Positions 51,691 to 59,626 of a stretch of DNA of 64,000 nucleotides are shown piece by piece (positions within the stretch are counted from its first letter, which is position 1; each line of letters starts with the position of its first letter). The position numbers and the translations under genes were made by a program. The stretch is from Phenylobacterium aquaticum (lineage in GTDB: Bacteria; Pseudomonadota; Alphaproteobacteria; Caulobacterales; Caulobacteraceae), in the NCBI RefSeq assembly GCF_022695515.1, contig NZ_JALDPT010000016.1:1-64000 (forward strand), in the 5' to 3' direction. A model generated the notes under the pieces. The model did no database searches. It saw nothing but the letters and a program-made list of their open reading frames with translations, and had not been told where the DNA came from.

Positions 51691-51723
51691 GAACCAGGAG
51701 CCCCGCGGCTCCGCAATTCGGGA

Positions 51724-51748
51724 AACGTCGATGCGGGTCGGCGGTTCC
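51724..51748 (-). promoter_or_regulatory. EcfG promoter of the second DUF1328 gene
   Basis: Minus strand GGAAC (51748-51744), 16 bases, CGTT (51727-51724), exact, 34 bases before ATG 51690. Confidence 0.85.
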
Positions 51749-51757
51749 GCCCGGCGG

Positions 51758-52555
51758 TCAGGCCGCCTGACGGGCGTTGCGCGGATGGAAGAACAGGGCC
51801 TGTCCGATCGCCGCCTTCACGGTTTCCGGCTGGAACGGCTTGGTGATCAGGAAGGTCGGCTCGGGCCGCTCGCCGGTCAGCAGGCGTTCCGGGAAGGCGG
51901 TGATGAAGATCACCGGCACGTCGTTGCGGGCCAGGATGTCCTTGACCGCATCGATGCCGGACGAGCCGTCGGCCAGCTGGATGTCGGCCAGGACCAGGCC
52001 GGGCGTCTTGCGGGCCACGGCGTCCAGCGCCTCGGTGCGGGTGGCGGCGATGTCGACCACGGTGTGGCCGAGCTCGGTCACCAGGGCCTCGATGTCGGCG
52101 GCGATCACCGGTTCGTCCTCGATGATCAGCACATCGGTGGCTAGCTCGGCGTCGATCTCGGTCTGGGCGGCGGCGATGAGGTGTTCGACCTCGCCGAACT
52201 CGACGCCCAGGATGTGCGCGGCTTCCGAGGGCGTGAAGCCCTCAAGGGCGGTGAGCAGGAAGGCCTGGCGCGACCGCGGCGCGATGCGCATCAGGCGGCG
52301 CCCGGCGTCCTGGGCCCCGGTCCCGTCGTCCGTGCTGTCCTCCAGGCGCGCGCCCGTGGAGCACCAGATGGCGTGGAAGACCTGATAGAGCGCCACGCGG
52401 GGCGTCAGATTGGGCTCCAGAATCCGCTCGCCGGCGGCCAACGCCTCCAGCGAGACGCGGACATATTGGTCGCCCGTCGTCTGGTCGCCGGTCAGGGCCC
52501 GGGCGTAGCGGCGGACGTAAGGCAGATGCGGCGCCAGGCGTGCAAGAAGACTCAA
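51758..52555 (-). CDS. phyR: General stress response anti-anti-sigma factor PhyR
   Basis: A 265-residue protein with a sigma-like N-terminal domain (about 5-135: sigma2-like, then sigma4-like [22 protein letters not shown]) and a receiver domain (about 140-258) with phospho-Asp D191 in LADIQLADG and Lys in LITKPFQPE. When phosphorylated by PhyK it opens and binds NepR, freeing EcfG. It is divergent from nepR, sharing a -35 region. A leader of about 65 bases runs from the promoter. Confidence 0.97.
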   Translation of the reverse strand: MSLLARLAPHLPYVRRYARALTGDQTTGDQYVRVSLEALAAGERILEPNLTPRVALYQVFHAIWCSTGARLEDSTDDGTGAQDAGRRLMRIAPRSRQAFLLTALEGFTPSEAAHILGVEFGEVEHLIAAAQTEIDAELATDVLIIEDEPVIAADIEALVTELGHTVVDIAATRTEALDAVARKTPGLVLADIQLADGSSGIDAVKDILARNDVPVIFITAFPERLLTGERPEPTFLITKPFQPETVKAAIGQALFFHPRNARQAA

Positions 52556-52627
52556 AGGAAACCCCTCCCATCAGACACAGGCGCGCCGGCCGGACGCGTC
52601 CGGCGCAGACTTCACCATAGAGCTCGA

Positions 52628-52652
52628 AACGCCTGCCCAGGGAACCGGTTCC
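52628..52652 (-). promoter_or_regulatory. EcfG promoter of phyR
   Basis: Minus strand GGAAC (52652-52648), 16 bases, CGTT (52631-52628), exact. The -35 lies in the palindrome GGAACCGGTTCC (52641-52652) shared with the nepR promoter. Confidence 0.88.
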
Positions 52653-52666
52653 CACGGACCTGCGTT
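52641..52666 (+). promoter_or_regulatory. EcfG promoter of nepR-ecfG
   Basis: GGAAC (52641-52645), 17 bases, CGTT (52663-52666). It overlaps the phyR promoter through the GGAACCGGTTCC palindrome, so one polymerase may exclude the other. Confidence 0.86.
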
Positions 52667-52775
52667 TTCTGCACACTAGAGTTCGAACGGCGGGAACCCG
52701 CGGTGGAGCTGGGCGTTGATGGGCGACGAGGATCAACCGAGGGGGCGAGTTCCGCGACCGCGGAATGTTGAACAT

Positions 52776-52964
52776 ATGATCGATCAACAACCCACCGACC
52801 AGGCCAGACGCGGCTCCGCCGCGCTGGACGAGGCGCGCCTGCGCCAGCACGCCATCGGCGTGCGCCTCCGCCAGATGTTCGACGACGTGGTCAATGAGCC
52901 GGTCCCCGACGAGTTCCTGGATATTCTGCGCAAGGCCGACCAATCGCCGCCGGAGAAGGGCTGA
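52776..52964 (+). CDS. nepR: Anti-sigma factor NepR
   Basis: A 62-residue protein with the NepR core IGVRLRQMFDDVVNEPVPDEFLDILRKAD, the two helices that clamp EcfG. It holds the sigma factor inactive until phospho-PhyR takes it away. ATG 52776 is preferred: the frame is also open from ATG 52719, which has a GGAG site, but codons between (AGG, GGG, CGA, GTT, GAA) are unlike local usage, and the family is about 60 residues. It overlaps ecfG by one base. Confidence 0.93.
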   Translation: MIDQQPTDQARRGSAALDEARLRQHAIGVRLRQMFDDVVNEPVPDEFLDILRKADQSPPEKG

Positions 52965-53560
52965 TGGCCTCCGCGGAGCCGTACCGCGCCCCTGACGCCG
53001 ACGAGGGGTTCAAGCGCGAGCTGGTCGCCCTGATCCCGCATCTGCGCGCCTTCGCACGCACCCTCACCGGGGACCCGACCGCCGCCGACGACCTCGCCCA
53101 GGACGCCATGATGAAGGCCTGGGACGCCCGCGAGAGCTATCAGATGGGCACCAATATGAAGGCCTGGACCTTCATGATCCTGCGCAACCAGTTCTATTCC
53201 GAGAAGCGCCGGTCGTGGCGGCAGATCCAGCTCGACCAGGAATCGGCCGAGCGCACCCTGGTCGCGATCGACGATCCCGCCTCCCCCCTCGCGCTGGACG
53301 AACTGCGCCAGGGCCTGGCCATGCTGCCCGCCGAACAGCGGGAAGCCCTGGTCCTGGTCGGGGCCGGCGGCTTCGCCTATGAAGAAGCGGCGGAAATCTG
53401 CGGCGTGGCGGTGGGCACGGTGAAGAGCCGGGTGAGCCGGGCGCGCCGCGCCTTGCACGCCATACTGGAGGACGGCGCCTATGATCGCGACGGCGCCCCG
53501 GCCGGTGACGCCATGCGAGCCATACTGGCTGACGCGGAGCGGCTTAGCGTCGTCCGATAG
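52964..53560 (+). CDS. sigT: General stress sigma factor EcfG/SigT
   Basis: A 198-residue ECF15-group sigma factor. Region 2 (about 15-85) contains LTGDPTAADDLAQDAMMKAWDARESYQ and region 4 (about 120-180) has LPAEQREALVLVGAGGFAYEEAAEICGVAVGTVKSRVSRAR. It directs RNA polymerase to GGAAC-N16/17-CGTT promoters, which are dense in this region. Start ATG 52964 overlaps the nepR stop (TGATG), so the pair is coupled. It lies in an autoregulated operon with nepR and probably phyK. Confidence 0.97.
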   Translation: MASAEPYRAPDADEGFKRELVALIPHLRAFARTLTGDPTAADDLAQDAMMKAWDARESYQMGTNMKAWTFMILRNQFYSEKRRSWRQIQLDQESAERTLVAIDDPASPLALDELRQGLAMLPAEQREALVLVGAGGFAYEEAAEICGVAVGTVKSRVSRARRALHAILEDGAYDRDGAPAGDAMRAILADAERLSVVR

Positions 53561-53563
53561 GCG

Positions 53564-55294
53564 ATGGCCGTGATCCAGGCGCCCTGGGGTTCGCTCTCCA
53601 CCATCCGTGTCCGATTGACCGCCGCCCTCGCGGCGGCGCTGCTGCCTGTACTGATCCTGGGCGCGGTGCAGTCGACCCTGGCCTTCCAGCGGGAGGGCGA
53701 GACCCGGCGCGCCGGCCTGGCCGCCGCCGCCGAGCGCAGCGCCGCCACCGCCCGGGCCCGGATGGAAGCGGCCGATATCCTGCTGGAGACCCTCGCCCCG
53801 GGCTCCATCGGCTTCCAGTGCGCCCAGCGGCTGGCCGAAGTCACCCAGCGCATTCCCGGCTACGCCAACCTGATCCGGTTCGACCGCAACGGGCGGGTGG
53901 CCTGCGCCGCCGCCGACACCCCCTTTGACCCGCAACGCGCCCAGCGCCCGTGGTTCCAGCGCATGGCCGCCGGCGAGAACATGGTGGTGACCCGCGACGC
54001 CGGCGCGGCCTACGCCCGGCAGCCCGCCCTGCTGGCCGCCGTGCGGGCCACGGGTCCGGACCATCAGTTCGACGGCGGCCTGGTGGCGGTGATCTCCCTG
54101 GCCAGCCTGGCCCCCAAGCTGTCCGACGCCTCGCTGCCCGTGGACGCCGAGGTGGCGCTGGCCGATTCCACCGGCCACTATGTCAACGCCACCGACGCCC
54201 AGGCCTTTCCGGCCCTGCCGAAGGGATGGCGCAGCCGTATCGCCGCCCAGGGCTCGACCGTCTGGACCGGCCGCGACGCCCACGACCGCAGCCGGGTGTT
54301 CTCCGCCGCGCCGCTGGTGGGCGACGACCTCTATGTGATCCTCTCGGCCAAGTCGCAGGACCTGTTCGCCTGGGCCTGGATCAATCCCCTGAGCGGCCTG
54401 GCCTTCCCGCTGCTCACCTTCGCCCTGTCGCTCACCGCCGTGCTGGTGGCCGCCGACCGGGTGGTGATCCGCTGGATCAACTATCTGCAGCGCATCGCCG
54501 CCCTCTACGCGCGGGGCCGGTTCAGCGTCCGCGCCATCCAGGCCGAACAGGCGCCGCCGGAGATCCGCGACCTCGCCGAGACCCTCGAGGACATGGCCGA
54601 CGCCATCCTGGCCCGCGACGGCGCCCTGCGCGAGAACCTGGCCCAGAAGGATGCGCTGATGCGCGAGATCCATCACCGGGTGAAGAACAACCTGCAGGTC
54701 ATCACCAGCCTGCTCAACATGCAGCAGCGGGCCCTGTCCGACCCGGCCGCCCGCGCCGCCATGTCCGACACCCGCCAGAGGATCACGGCGCTCGCCCTCA
54801 TCTACCGCGCCCTCTATCAGGGCCCCGACCTCAAGCAGGTGGATCTGCGCCCGTTCCTGGAGGAGCTGACCGCCCAGCTGATCGCCGCCGATTCCCTGCA
54901 CGGGGCGACGGTGGAGACCGAGCTGAAGGTCGACGCCCTGGTCATCGATCCCGACCGGCTCGCGCCGCTGGCCCTGTTCACGGTGGAGGCCATCACCAAC
55001 GCCCAGAAGCACGCCTTCGCCGGCCGGGGCGGGCGACTGCTGGTCGAGTTCAAGGTGGAGAACGGCGAGGCCGTTCTGATCATCAGCGACGACGGCTCCC
55101 CGCCGGATTCGGCCCTGGCCGGGTCAGGGGTCGGGCGCACCCTGATGAACGCCTTCGCCCGCCAGCTGCGGGGCACCGCAGAGCTGGTCCGCAACGCCCA
55201 TGGCGGGATCAGCGCCCGCCTGGAATTCCCCACCCCGGCCTATGTGCCGCCGACACATCAGACCGCGGCGAGCGGGAACCAAGCTGCGGCTTGA
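53564..55294 (+). CDS. phyK: Membrane histidine kinase PhyK of the general stress response
   Basis: A 576-residue sensor kinase: first membrane helix (about 20-38), periplasmic sensor domain (about 40-270), second helix (about 283-305), a HAMP-like linker, then HisKA_2/HWE dimerisation at MREIHHRVKNNLQVITSLLNMQQR (His370/371) and an ATPase domain with EAITNAQKHAF and GVGRTLMNAFARQL. It phosphorylates PhyR on stress. It starts three bases after the ecfG stop. The final tail overlaps the EcfG promoter of the entericidin gene. Confidence 0.95.
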   Translation: MAVIQAPWGSLSTIRVRLTAALAAALLPVLILGAVQSTLAFQREGETRRAGLAAAAERSAATARARMEAADILLETLAPGSIGFQCAQRLAEVTQRIPGYANLIRFDRNGRVACAAADTPFDPQRAQRPWFQRMAAGENMVVTRDAGAAYARQPALLAAVRATGPDHQFDGGLVAVISLASLAPKLSDASLPVDAEVALADSTGHYVNATDAQAFPALPKGWRSRIAAQGSTVWTGRDAHDRSRVFSAAPLVGDDLYVILSAKSQDLFAWAWINPLSGLAFPLLTFALSLTAVLVAADRVVIRWINYLQRIAALYARGRFSVRAIQAEQAPPEIRDLAETLEDMADAILARDGALRENLAQKDALMREIHHRVKNNLQVITSLLNMQQRALSDPAARAAMSDTRQRITALALIYRALYQGPDLKQVDLRPFLEELTAQLIAADSLHGATVETELKVDALVIDPDRLAPLALFTVEAITNAQKHAFAGRGGRLLVEFKVENGEAVLIISDDGSPPDSALAGSGVGRTLMNAFARQLRGTAELVRNAHGGISARLEFPTPAYVPPTHQTAASGNQAAA

Positions 55295-55299
55295 CCGTT
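55275..55299 (+). promoter_or_regulatory. EcfG promoter of the entericidin-like gene
   Basis: GGAAC (55275-55279), 16 bases, CGTT (55296-55299), exact, lying across the 3' end of phyK and 43 bases before ATG 55343. Confidence 0.85.
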
Positions 55300-55342
55300 G
55301 TTGAGGGCGTTCCCTTCCACACCGTCGCGGAGACCTAAGTCC

Positions 55343-55480
55343 ATGCGCAAAATCATCCTGCTGGCCCTCGTGGCCTCGAGCCTCGCCGTCACCGCCTGCA
55401 ACACCGTCTCGGGCGCCGGCAAGGACGTCCAGGCCGCCGGCAAGGCCGTCACCGGCACCGCCGAAGACGCCAAGCACTAG
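55343..55480 (+). CDS. Entericidin A/B family lipoprotein
   Basis: A 45-residue lipoprotein: MRKIILLALVASSLAVTAC lipobox (Cys19), then NTVSGAGKDVQAAGKAVTGTA, the entericidin pattern of a short amphipathic helix. In enterobacteria these form an antidote/toxin pair of stationary phase; here there is one gene. It is under its own EcfG promoter and ended by an intrinsic terminator, making it an independent stress-induced unit. ATG 55343 is set by the signal peptide. Confidence 0.88.
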   Translation: MRKIILLALVASSLAVTACNTVSGAGKDVQAAGKAVTGTAEDAKH

Positions 55481-55509
55481 ACCTTTCGCAGGTCTCAGAG
55501 CGTTCGAAG

Positions 55510-55540
55510 CCCCGCCCTCACCGGCGGGGTTTCTTCTTTT
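55510..55540 (+). terminator. Rho-independent terminator after the entericidin gene
   Basis: A 7-bp stem CCCCGCC / GGCGGGG with loop CTCACC is followed by TTTCTTCTTTT. It ends the plus-strand stress transcripts before the convergent lipoprotein gene. Confidence 0.88.
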
Positions 55541-55544
55541 GGGG

Positions 55545-56150
55545 TCAGTCCCCGCCGAACCAGACGAAGGCCCGGTTCAGCCTCTGGCGCATGGCGGTGA
55601 CCACGCCGGTCAGGACCGGCTCCTCCGCCCCGCCGGCGCGCACCCGGGCCAGGGCGGCCGCATCGATCCGGCCCTCGAAGGCGACTTCGCCCAGGACCTC
55701 GTCATGCCCGTGGAAGCGGATCGTCCCGGCCGTCACCTCATAGGCGTCGGGCAGCACGCGACGGCTGACCTCGTGATAGGTCTGGCCGAGTTCGTTTTCC
55801 TTCTGCGGGCTGGTGACGTCGTCGAATTCGAGCATCACCGGGGCGTAGTTGGGCGAGATCCTCTGGCCCTTCTCATAGGCCTCGAACTCCTCGGCCGAGC
55901 CGAGATTGACCTGCCGGAGCTTGAAATTGCCGAACATCACGTCGGACTTCGGAAAATAGTAGCCGAACAGGTCCAGGCCGGCCGCGTGGCGGAAGCCCTG
56001 GGCGGCGGGCGCCGCGGGGGGCTGAGGGGCCGCGGGCGCGATCGCCGCCGGCTTGGCCGCCGACGCCTTGGGCGCCTTGTCCTGGCGGTTGCAGGCGGCC
56101 AGCGACAGGGCCGCGACCAGGATCAGAGTGGAAACAAGACTGCGGCGCAT
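55545..56150 (-). CDS. Hypothetical lipoprotein
   Basis: A 201-residue lipoprotein with lipobox LSLAAC (Cys20), an Ala/Pro/Lys linker (about 25-52) and a globular domain of about 150 residues containing GLDLFGYYFPKSDVMFGNFKL and PVMLEFDDVTSPQKENELGQTYHEVSRRVLP. I do not recognise the domain. In this synteny block it stands between phyK and cheR. A CGGCGGCC-type GC-rich gap separates it from cheR. Confidence 0.72.
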   Translation of the reverse strand: MRRSLVSTLILVAALSLAACNRQDKAPKASAAKPAAIAPAAPQPPAAPAAQGFRHAAGLDLFGYYFPKSDVMFGNFKLRQVNLGSAEEFEAYEKGQRISPNYAPVMLEFDDVTSPQKENELGQTYHEVSRRVLPDAYEVTAGTIRFHGHDEVLGEVAFEGRIDAAALARVRAGGAEEPVLTGVVTAMRQRLNRAFVWFGGD

Positions 56151-56215
56151 CTGGGTCTCCCGATGTCGCGGCGACCTTAGCCCGGCGGGCCCGACCCGTC
56201 AGGCCCCCTCGCCTT

Positions 56216-57043
56216 TCAGGCGGCGGCGCGATAGGCGGGATTGCGGGCGTAGACGCCTGGCCGGCCGGTCACCGCCTGGAACGCGTCGGACACGCCGGTG
56301 ACCCCTTCGCCCTCGCCCAGCACCAGGAAGCCGTCGGGGCTGAGCGCGCGGGCGAGGTTCTCCAGCAGGCGGGGCTTCATCTGGGGCGTGAGGCCGCCCA
56401 GCACATAGCGGCAGAAGATCACGTCGAAGCGGCCGGCGGTGGACAGGTCGGCGATCAGGTTGATGCGCCGCCAGCGGACCATCTGGCGGATGCGGGGCGA
56501 CAGCACCCACATCTCGTCCGCCTTCTCGAAATGATTGACCAGGTGGCGGATCGGCAGGCCGCGCTGGATCTCGAACTGGGTGTAGAGGCCGCTCTGGGCC
56601 TTCTCCAGGGCGCGCTCGGAGAGATCGGAGGCGAACAGCTCGACCTTGGCGCCGGGAATCTGGCCGCGCATGTCCTCGACGGTCATGGCGAGCGAATAGA
56701 TCTCTTGGCCCGAGCCGCAGGCGGCGCTCCAGATGCGGATCGGCTCATTGCCGCGCAGGCGGGCCAGAGTCGGCAGGATTTCCGTCTCGAACAGGGCGAA
56801 GGGGCGGCGGTCGCGATAGAAGGCGGTCTCGCCGGCGGCCAGGGCCTCGACGATCGACCAGGCCAGACGGTCGTCGCGCTTCAGCCGCAGATCGCCCAGC
56901 ATGTCGTCGACCGAGCCGAAGCCCTCGCGGCGGGCGACGGGCGCGAGCCGGCTCTCGATGAAATAGGCCTTTTCCGGGTCGATCAGCAGCCCGGCCCGCG
57001 ACGCGCAGATCTGCGCCGCCAGTTCGCGATCTTCAGGCGTCAT
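56216..57043 (-). CDS. cheR: CheR-type protein-glutamate methyltransferase
   Basis: A 275-residue CheR: N-terminal helical domain (about 1-75), then the SAM-binding domain with IWSAACGSGQEIYSLAMTVED, ELFASDLSERALEKAQSG, FDVIFCRYVLGGLTPQMK and VLGEGEGV. It methylates receptor glutamates with S-adenosylmethionine. It overlaps the CheY-like gene by four bases. The segment FEKADEMWVLSPRIRQMVRWRRINL is characteristic. There are no other chemotaxis genes here, so it is an accessory copy outside the main che cluster. Confidence 0.9.
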   Translation of the reverse strand: MTPEDRELAAQICASRAGLLIDPEKAYFIESRLAPVARREGFGSVDDMLGDLRLKRDDRLAWSIVEALAAGETAFYRDRRPFALFETEILPTLARLRGNEPIRIWSAACGSGQEIYSLAMTVEDMRGQIPGAKVELFASDLSERALEKAQSGLYTQFEIQRGLPIRHLVNHFEKADEMWVLSPRIRQMVRWRRINLIADLSTAGRFDVIFCRYVLGGLTPQMKPRLLENLARALSPDGFLVLGEGEGVTGVSDAFQAVTGRPGVYARNPAYRAAA

Positions 57044-57405
57044 GCCAGTCCGACCTCGACCAGCTTGGAGGCGATGATGTCGCCGTCGAAGGGCTTCATG
57101 ATGTACTCGTTGGCGCCGGCCGCCAGGGCCTCGCGGATGTGGTCCAGATCGTTCTCGACGGTGCAGAACACCACGGTCGGCTTGTCGCCGCCGGGCTCGC
57201 GACGCAGGTGGCGCAGGAACTCGATCCCGTTCATCACCGGCATGTTCCAGTCGAGCAGCACGGCGTCAGGCATGGCGGCGCGACACCAGGCGAGCGCCTC
57301 CATCCCGTCGGACGCCTCGGCGATCTCGAAGCCAAGGTCCTCCAGGATGCGGCGAGCCACCTTGCGGATGACCTTGCTGTCGTCGACCACCAGACAGGTC
57401 TTCAA
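57040..57405 (-). CDS. CheY-like single-domain response regulator
   Basis: A 121-residue receiver domain: acidic pocket in CLVVDDSKVIRK, phospho-Asp in AVLLDWNMPVMNG, Thr/Cys switch in VVFCTVEND and Lys in YIMKPFDGD. The TTG at 57405 gives the family-like start (LKTCLVVDD) after an AGAGG site; ATG 57423 adds six residues and is also possible. It is coupled to cheR. In Caulobacter a similar cheY-cheR pair lies next to chpT, as here. Confidence 0.9.
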   Translation of the reverse strand: MKTCLVVDDSKVIRKVARRILEDLGFEIAEASDGMEALAWCRAAMPDAVLLDWNMPVMNGIEFLRHLRREPGGDKPTVVFCTVENDLDHIREALAAGANEYIMKPFDGDIIASKLVEVGLA

Positions 57406-57587
57406 AAGCCACACCTCTTCCAATCGCCTTCATTTCGCGCGGCTTTGGTTAAGGAGGCGTGTGAACGCGACAAATCTTAACGCGGGACCACCCGATTTGG
57501 GGCGCATGACCGCGCCCTGGGCGCCGGCGCCCCGTCAGACCAAGCTAGACTATTGAATTCAAACGCGTCTCGAACCCAAAATGGGGA

Positions 57588-58253
57588 TCAGGCCGGCAGG
57601 GTGGCGGCGAACACCACCTTCTCCTCGGAGGCCTCGGCGAACACCCGGCCGCCGGCGTCATTTATGAACAGGCTGACGTAATAGGCCTGGACCCAATGGC
57701 CGTGCAGGCCTTCGCCCATGGGCTCGCCGCGCAGGCCGGCGGCGACCTCGGGCCGCAGCCGGGCGCGCGGGCCGGTCGCCTCGACGGCGATGACCAGATT
57801 GCCGTCTTCCTCCACCGCCTGGACCCGGGCCGTGCCGCCGGTCGGCAGGGCCGCGCCGGCCAGCTGGGCGAGATTGAGCAGGGTGCGGGCGGCCGGCTTG
57901 TTGACCCCCAGAGGCGTCACCTGCCAGTCGAGCTGGGCGCGCATGTGCTGGAAGATCGCCGTGGTCAGCTTGGCGAGTTCGCGGCAGTCGAAGGTCTCGG
58001 CCATGGCCGAGGCGCCGAAGGCCACGCGGGTGAAGGAGAGCGCGTCGGCCAGCTTGCGGGCGCTGGACGAGATCAGGCCCATGGCCTCCTCGCGCATGTC
58101 CTGGGCGCTGGGGTCCTCCAGCAGGTCCAGGCCGGAGACGATGGCGCTGGCCGGGCTGATGAAGTCGTGACACATGCGCGCGGCCAGATAGGCCGCCACC
58201 TCGGCGGTGCGGGGCGTCGCAAGGGGTTCGGCGATCGTGGCGGCTTCGGTCAT
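57588..58253 (-). CDS. chpT: Histidine phosphotransferase ChpT
   Basis: A 221-residue protein with a histidine-kinase-like fold but no ATP-binding motifs. The phospho-His is H29 in AARMCHDFISPASAIVSGLDLL, and the C-terminal pseudo-ATPase domain ends VVFAATLPA. ChpT relays phosphate from CckA to CtrA and CpdR and is essential to the Caulobacter cell cycle. The 164-base gap upstream of cheY has two TTAA half-sites, 24 bases apart, too far for a standard CtrA box. It is divergent from the DUF3553 gene. Confidence 0.92.
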   Translation of the reverse strand: MTEAATIAEPLATPRTAEVAAYLAARMCHDFISPASAIVSGLDLLEDPSAQDMREEAMGLISSSARKLADALSFTRVAFGASAMAETFDCRELAKLTTAIFQHMRAQLDWQVTPLGVNKPAARTLLNLAQLAGAALPTGGTARVQAVEEDGNLVIAVEATGPRARLRPEVAAGLRGEPMGEGLHGHWVQAYYVSLFINDAGGRVFAEASEEKVVFAATLPA

Positions 58254-58319
58254 GGGCCCTGGACCTTGGCCTGATTTGGCGCTTTGGCAAACCGGGCGCT
58301 GAGGCTAGACCCTGGCCCG

Positions 58320-58526
58320 ATGAGCGGTCCAGATCCCTTCCTCGAACCCGGCGTCCTTGTCCGCCATCCCGCCCAGCCCGACTGGGGCCTGGGCCATGTG
58401 CAGTCGGTGGCGGGCCGCAAGGTCACGGTCAATTTCGACGAGGCCGGCAAGCAGGTGATCGATTCCGCCGTGGTCCGCCTGGATTTCGTCGGCGACGACC
58501 CCCGCGCGCCAGGAGCCCGCCGATGA
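58320..58526 (+). CDS. DUF3553 small protein
   Basis: A 68-residue protein: FLEPGVLVRHPAQPDWGLGHVQSVAGRKVTVNFDEAGKQVI. It matches the DUF3553 beta fold, similar to the small CarD/Tudor-like part in UvrD-type helicases. ATG 58320 gives family length; an upstream in-frame ATG (58284) is unlikely. The stop overlaps the cysQ start by four bases (ATGA). Confidence 0.85.
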   Translation: MSGPDPFLEPGVLVRHPAQPDWGLGHVQSVAGRKVTVNFDEAGKQVIDSAVVRLDFVGDDPRAPGARR

Positions 58527-59305
58527 GCGCGACGACCGTGCCTGACGACGCCGGCGCCCGCCTGGCCGACATCTGCGAGGAAGCCGGCCGGCTGATCCTG
58601 CCCCTGTGGAAATCGGGGCTGAAGGTTCACACCAAGTCCGACGAGAGCCCGGTGACCGCGGCCGACCGTGAGGCGGAGCTTCTGATTCTGCGCCGCCTGG
58701 CCGAGGCGTTTCCGGACGTCCACGTGGTGTCGGAGGAACACGCCAGCGAATATGGCGCGCCGGAAGCGATCGGCGACCCCTTCTTCCTGGTCGATCCGAT
58801 CGACGGCACCAAGGCCTTCGTGCGGGGCGATCCGAACTTCACCGTCAATATCGGCCTGATCTCCGGCAAGCGGCCGATCGCCGGCGCCGTGATGGCGCCC
58901 GTGACGGGCGAGACCTGGTTCACCCGGGCCGGGCGCACCTTCAAGCGGGTGTGGGGCGGGCCGGAGACCGAGGTGCGGGCCAGGGCCTGGCCGCAGGGCC
59001 ATGCGGTCGCCCTGGTCAGCCACACCATGAAGCCCGACATCATCGAGAAGTACGCCGCCGAGTACGGCTTCGATCATCCGCAGGCGATGGATTCCTCCAT
59101 CAAGTTCTGCCGGCTGGCCGAGGGTGCGGCGGATATCTATCCGCGGCACGGCCCGACCATGGAATGGGACATCGCCGCCGGCCAGGCGGTGCTGGAGGCT
59201 GCAGGCGGGCGGATGGAGGCCCACGGCGGCGGCGCGTTCGTCTATGGCAAGGTCGCCGATGGCTTCCGGAACGGCTGGTTCATCGCCCGGGGGGCGGCGG
59301 GCTAG
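58523..59305 (+). CDS. cysQ: 3'(2'),5'-bisphosphate nucleotidase, inositol-monophosphatase family
   Basis: A 260-residue Mg-dependent phosphatase with VSEEH (metal), DPIDGTKAFVRGDPNFTVNIG (motif A) and PTMEWDIAAGQAVLEAAGG (motif B). The FVRGDPNFTVNIG form is typical of CysQ, which removes the 3'-phosphate from PAP formed in sulfate assimilation; a general inositol phosphatase is less likely. It is coupled to the DUF3553 gene. The 3' end overlaps a small minus-strand gene by four bases. Confidence 0.92.
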   Translation: MSATTVPDDAGARLADICEEAGRLILPLWKSGLKVHTKSDESPVTAADREAELLILRRLAEAFPDVHVVSEEHASEYGAPEAIGDPFFLVDPIDGTKAFVRGDPNFTVNIGLISGKRPIAGAVMAPVTGETWFTRAGRTFKRVWGGPETEVRARAWPQGHAVALVSHTMKPDIIEKYAAEYGFDHPQAMDSSIKFCRLAEGAADIYPRHGPTMEWDIAAGQAVLEAAGGRMEAHGGGAFVYGKVADGFRNGWFIARGAAG

Positions 59306-59505
59306 ATCGGCTGGGCCGCAGCCTCGTCCGCCGGCATCGGATAGAGCTCTGCGGAGATCGACTGCGCCCGGCCGTGCGCCTGGGCCACGCTGCTCGCGCC
59401 CGCGAAGAGGAAGCCGGAGAAGCCCAGCAGGAACGACAGCAGCGCGAGCCAGATGAAGGGCTTGAGCAGGCCGTACGGGGAGGCGGGCGAGGCCTGCAAC
59501 GTCAT
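59302..59505 (-). CDS. Small hypothetical membrane protein
   Basis: A 67-residue protein: MTLQASPASPYGLLKPFIWLALLSFLLGFSGFLF with one membrane helix, then an Ala/Ser-rich soluble tail. I recognise no family. ATG 59505 follows AGGAA by eight bases, better than ATG 59526. It converges with cysQ. No ECF promoter box points toward it. Confidence 0.55.
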   Translation of the reverse strand: MTLQASPASPYGLLKPFIWLALLSFLLGFSGFLFAGASSVAQAHGRAQSISAELYPMPADEAAAQPI

Positions 59506-59626
59506 GACGGTGTTCCTGGATGTCATGGACAGGGGAACGACCGGACCGCGCGAAAGGTTGCGATCCTTGAGCTCAAGGAATCAGCGAATCGCGCGACGGG
59601 CGAGGGGCCGGATCGTCGCAGGCAAA

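Noticed and set aside
52719..52775. Longer NepR start at ATG 52719 with a GGAG site
   Set aside because: Codons in this stretch are unlike local usage and the NepR family is about 60 residues; kept only as an alternative.
57449..57480. Two TTAA half-sites upstream of the cheY-like gene as a CtrA box
   Set aside because: They are 24 bases apart instead of seven and lack the rest of the consensus.
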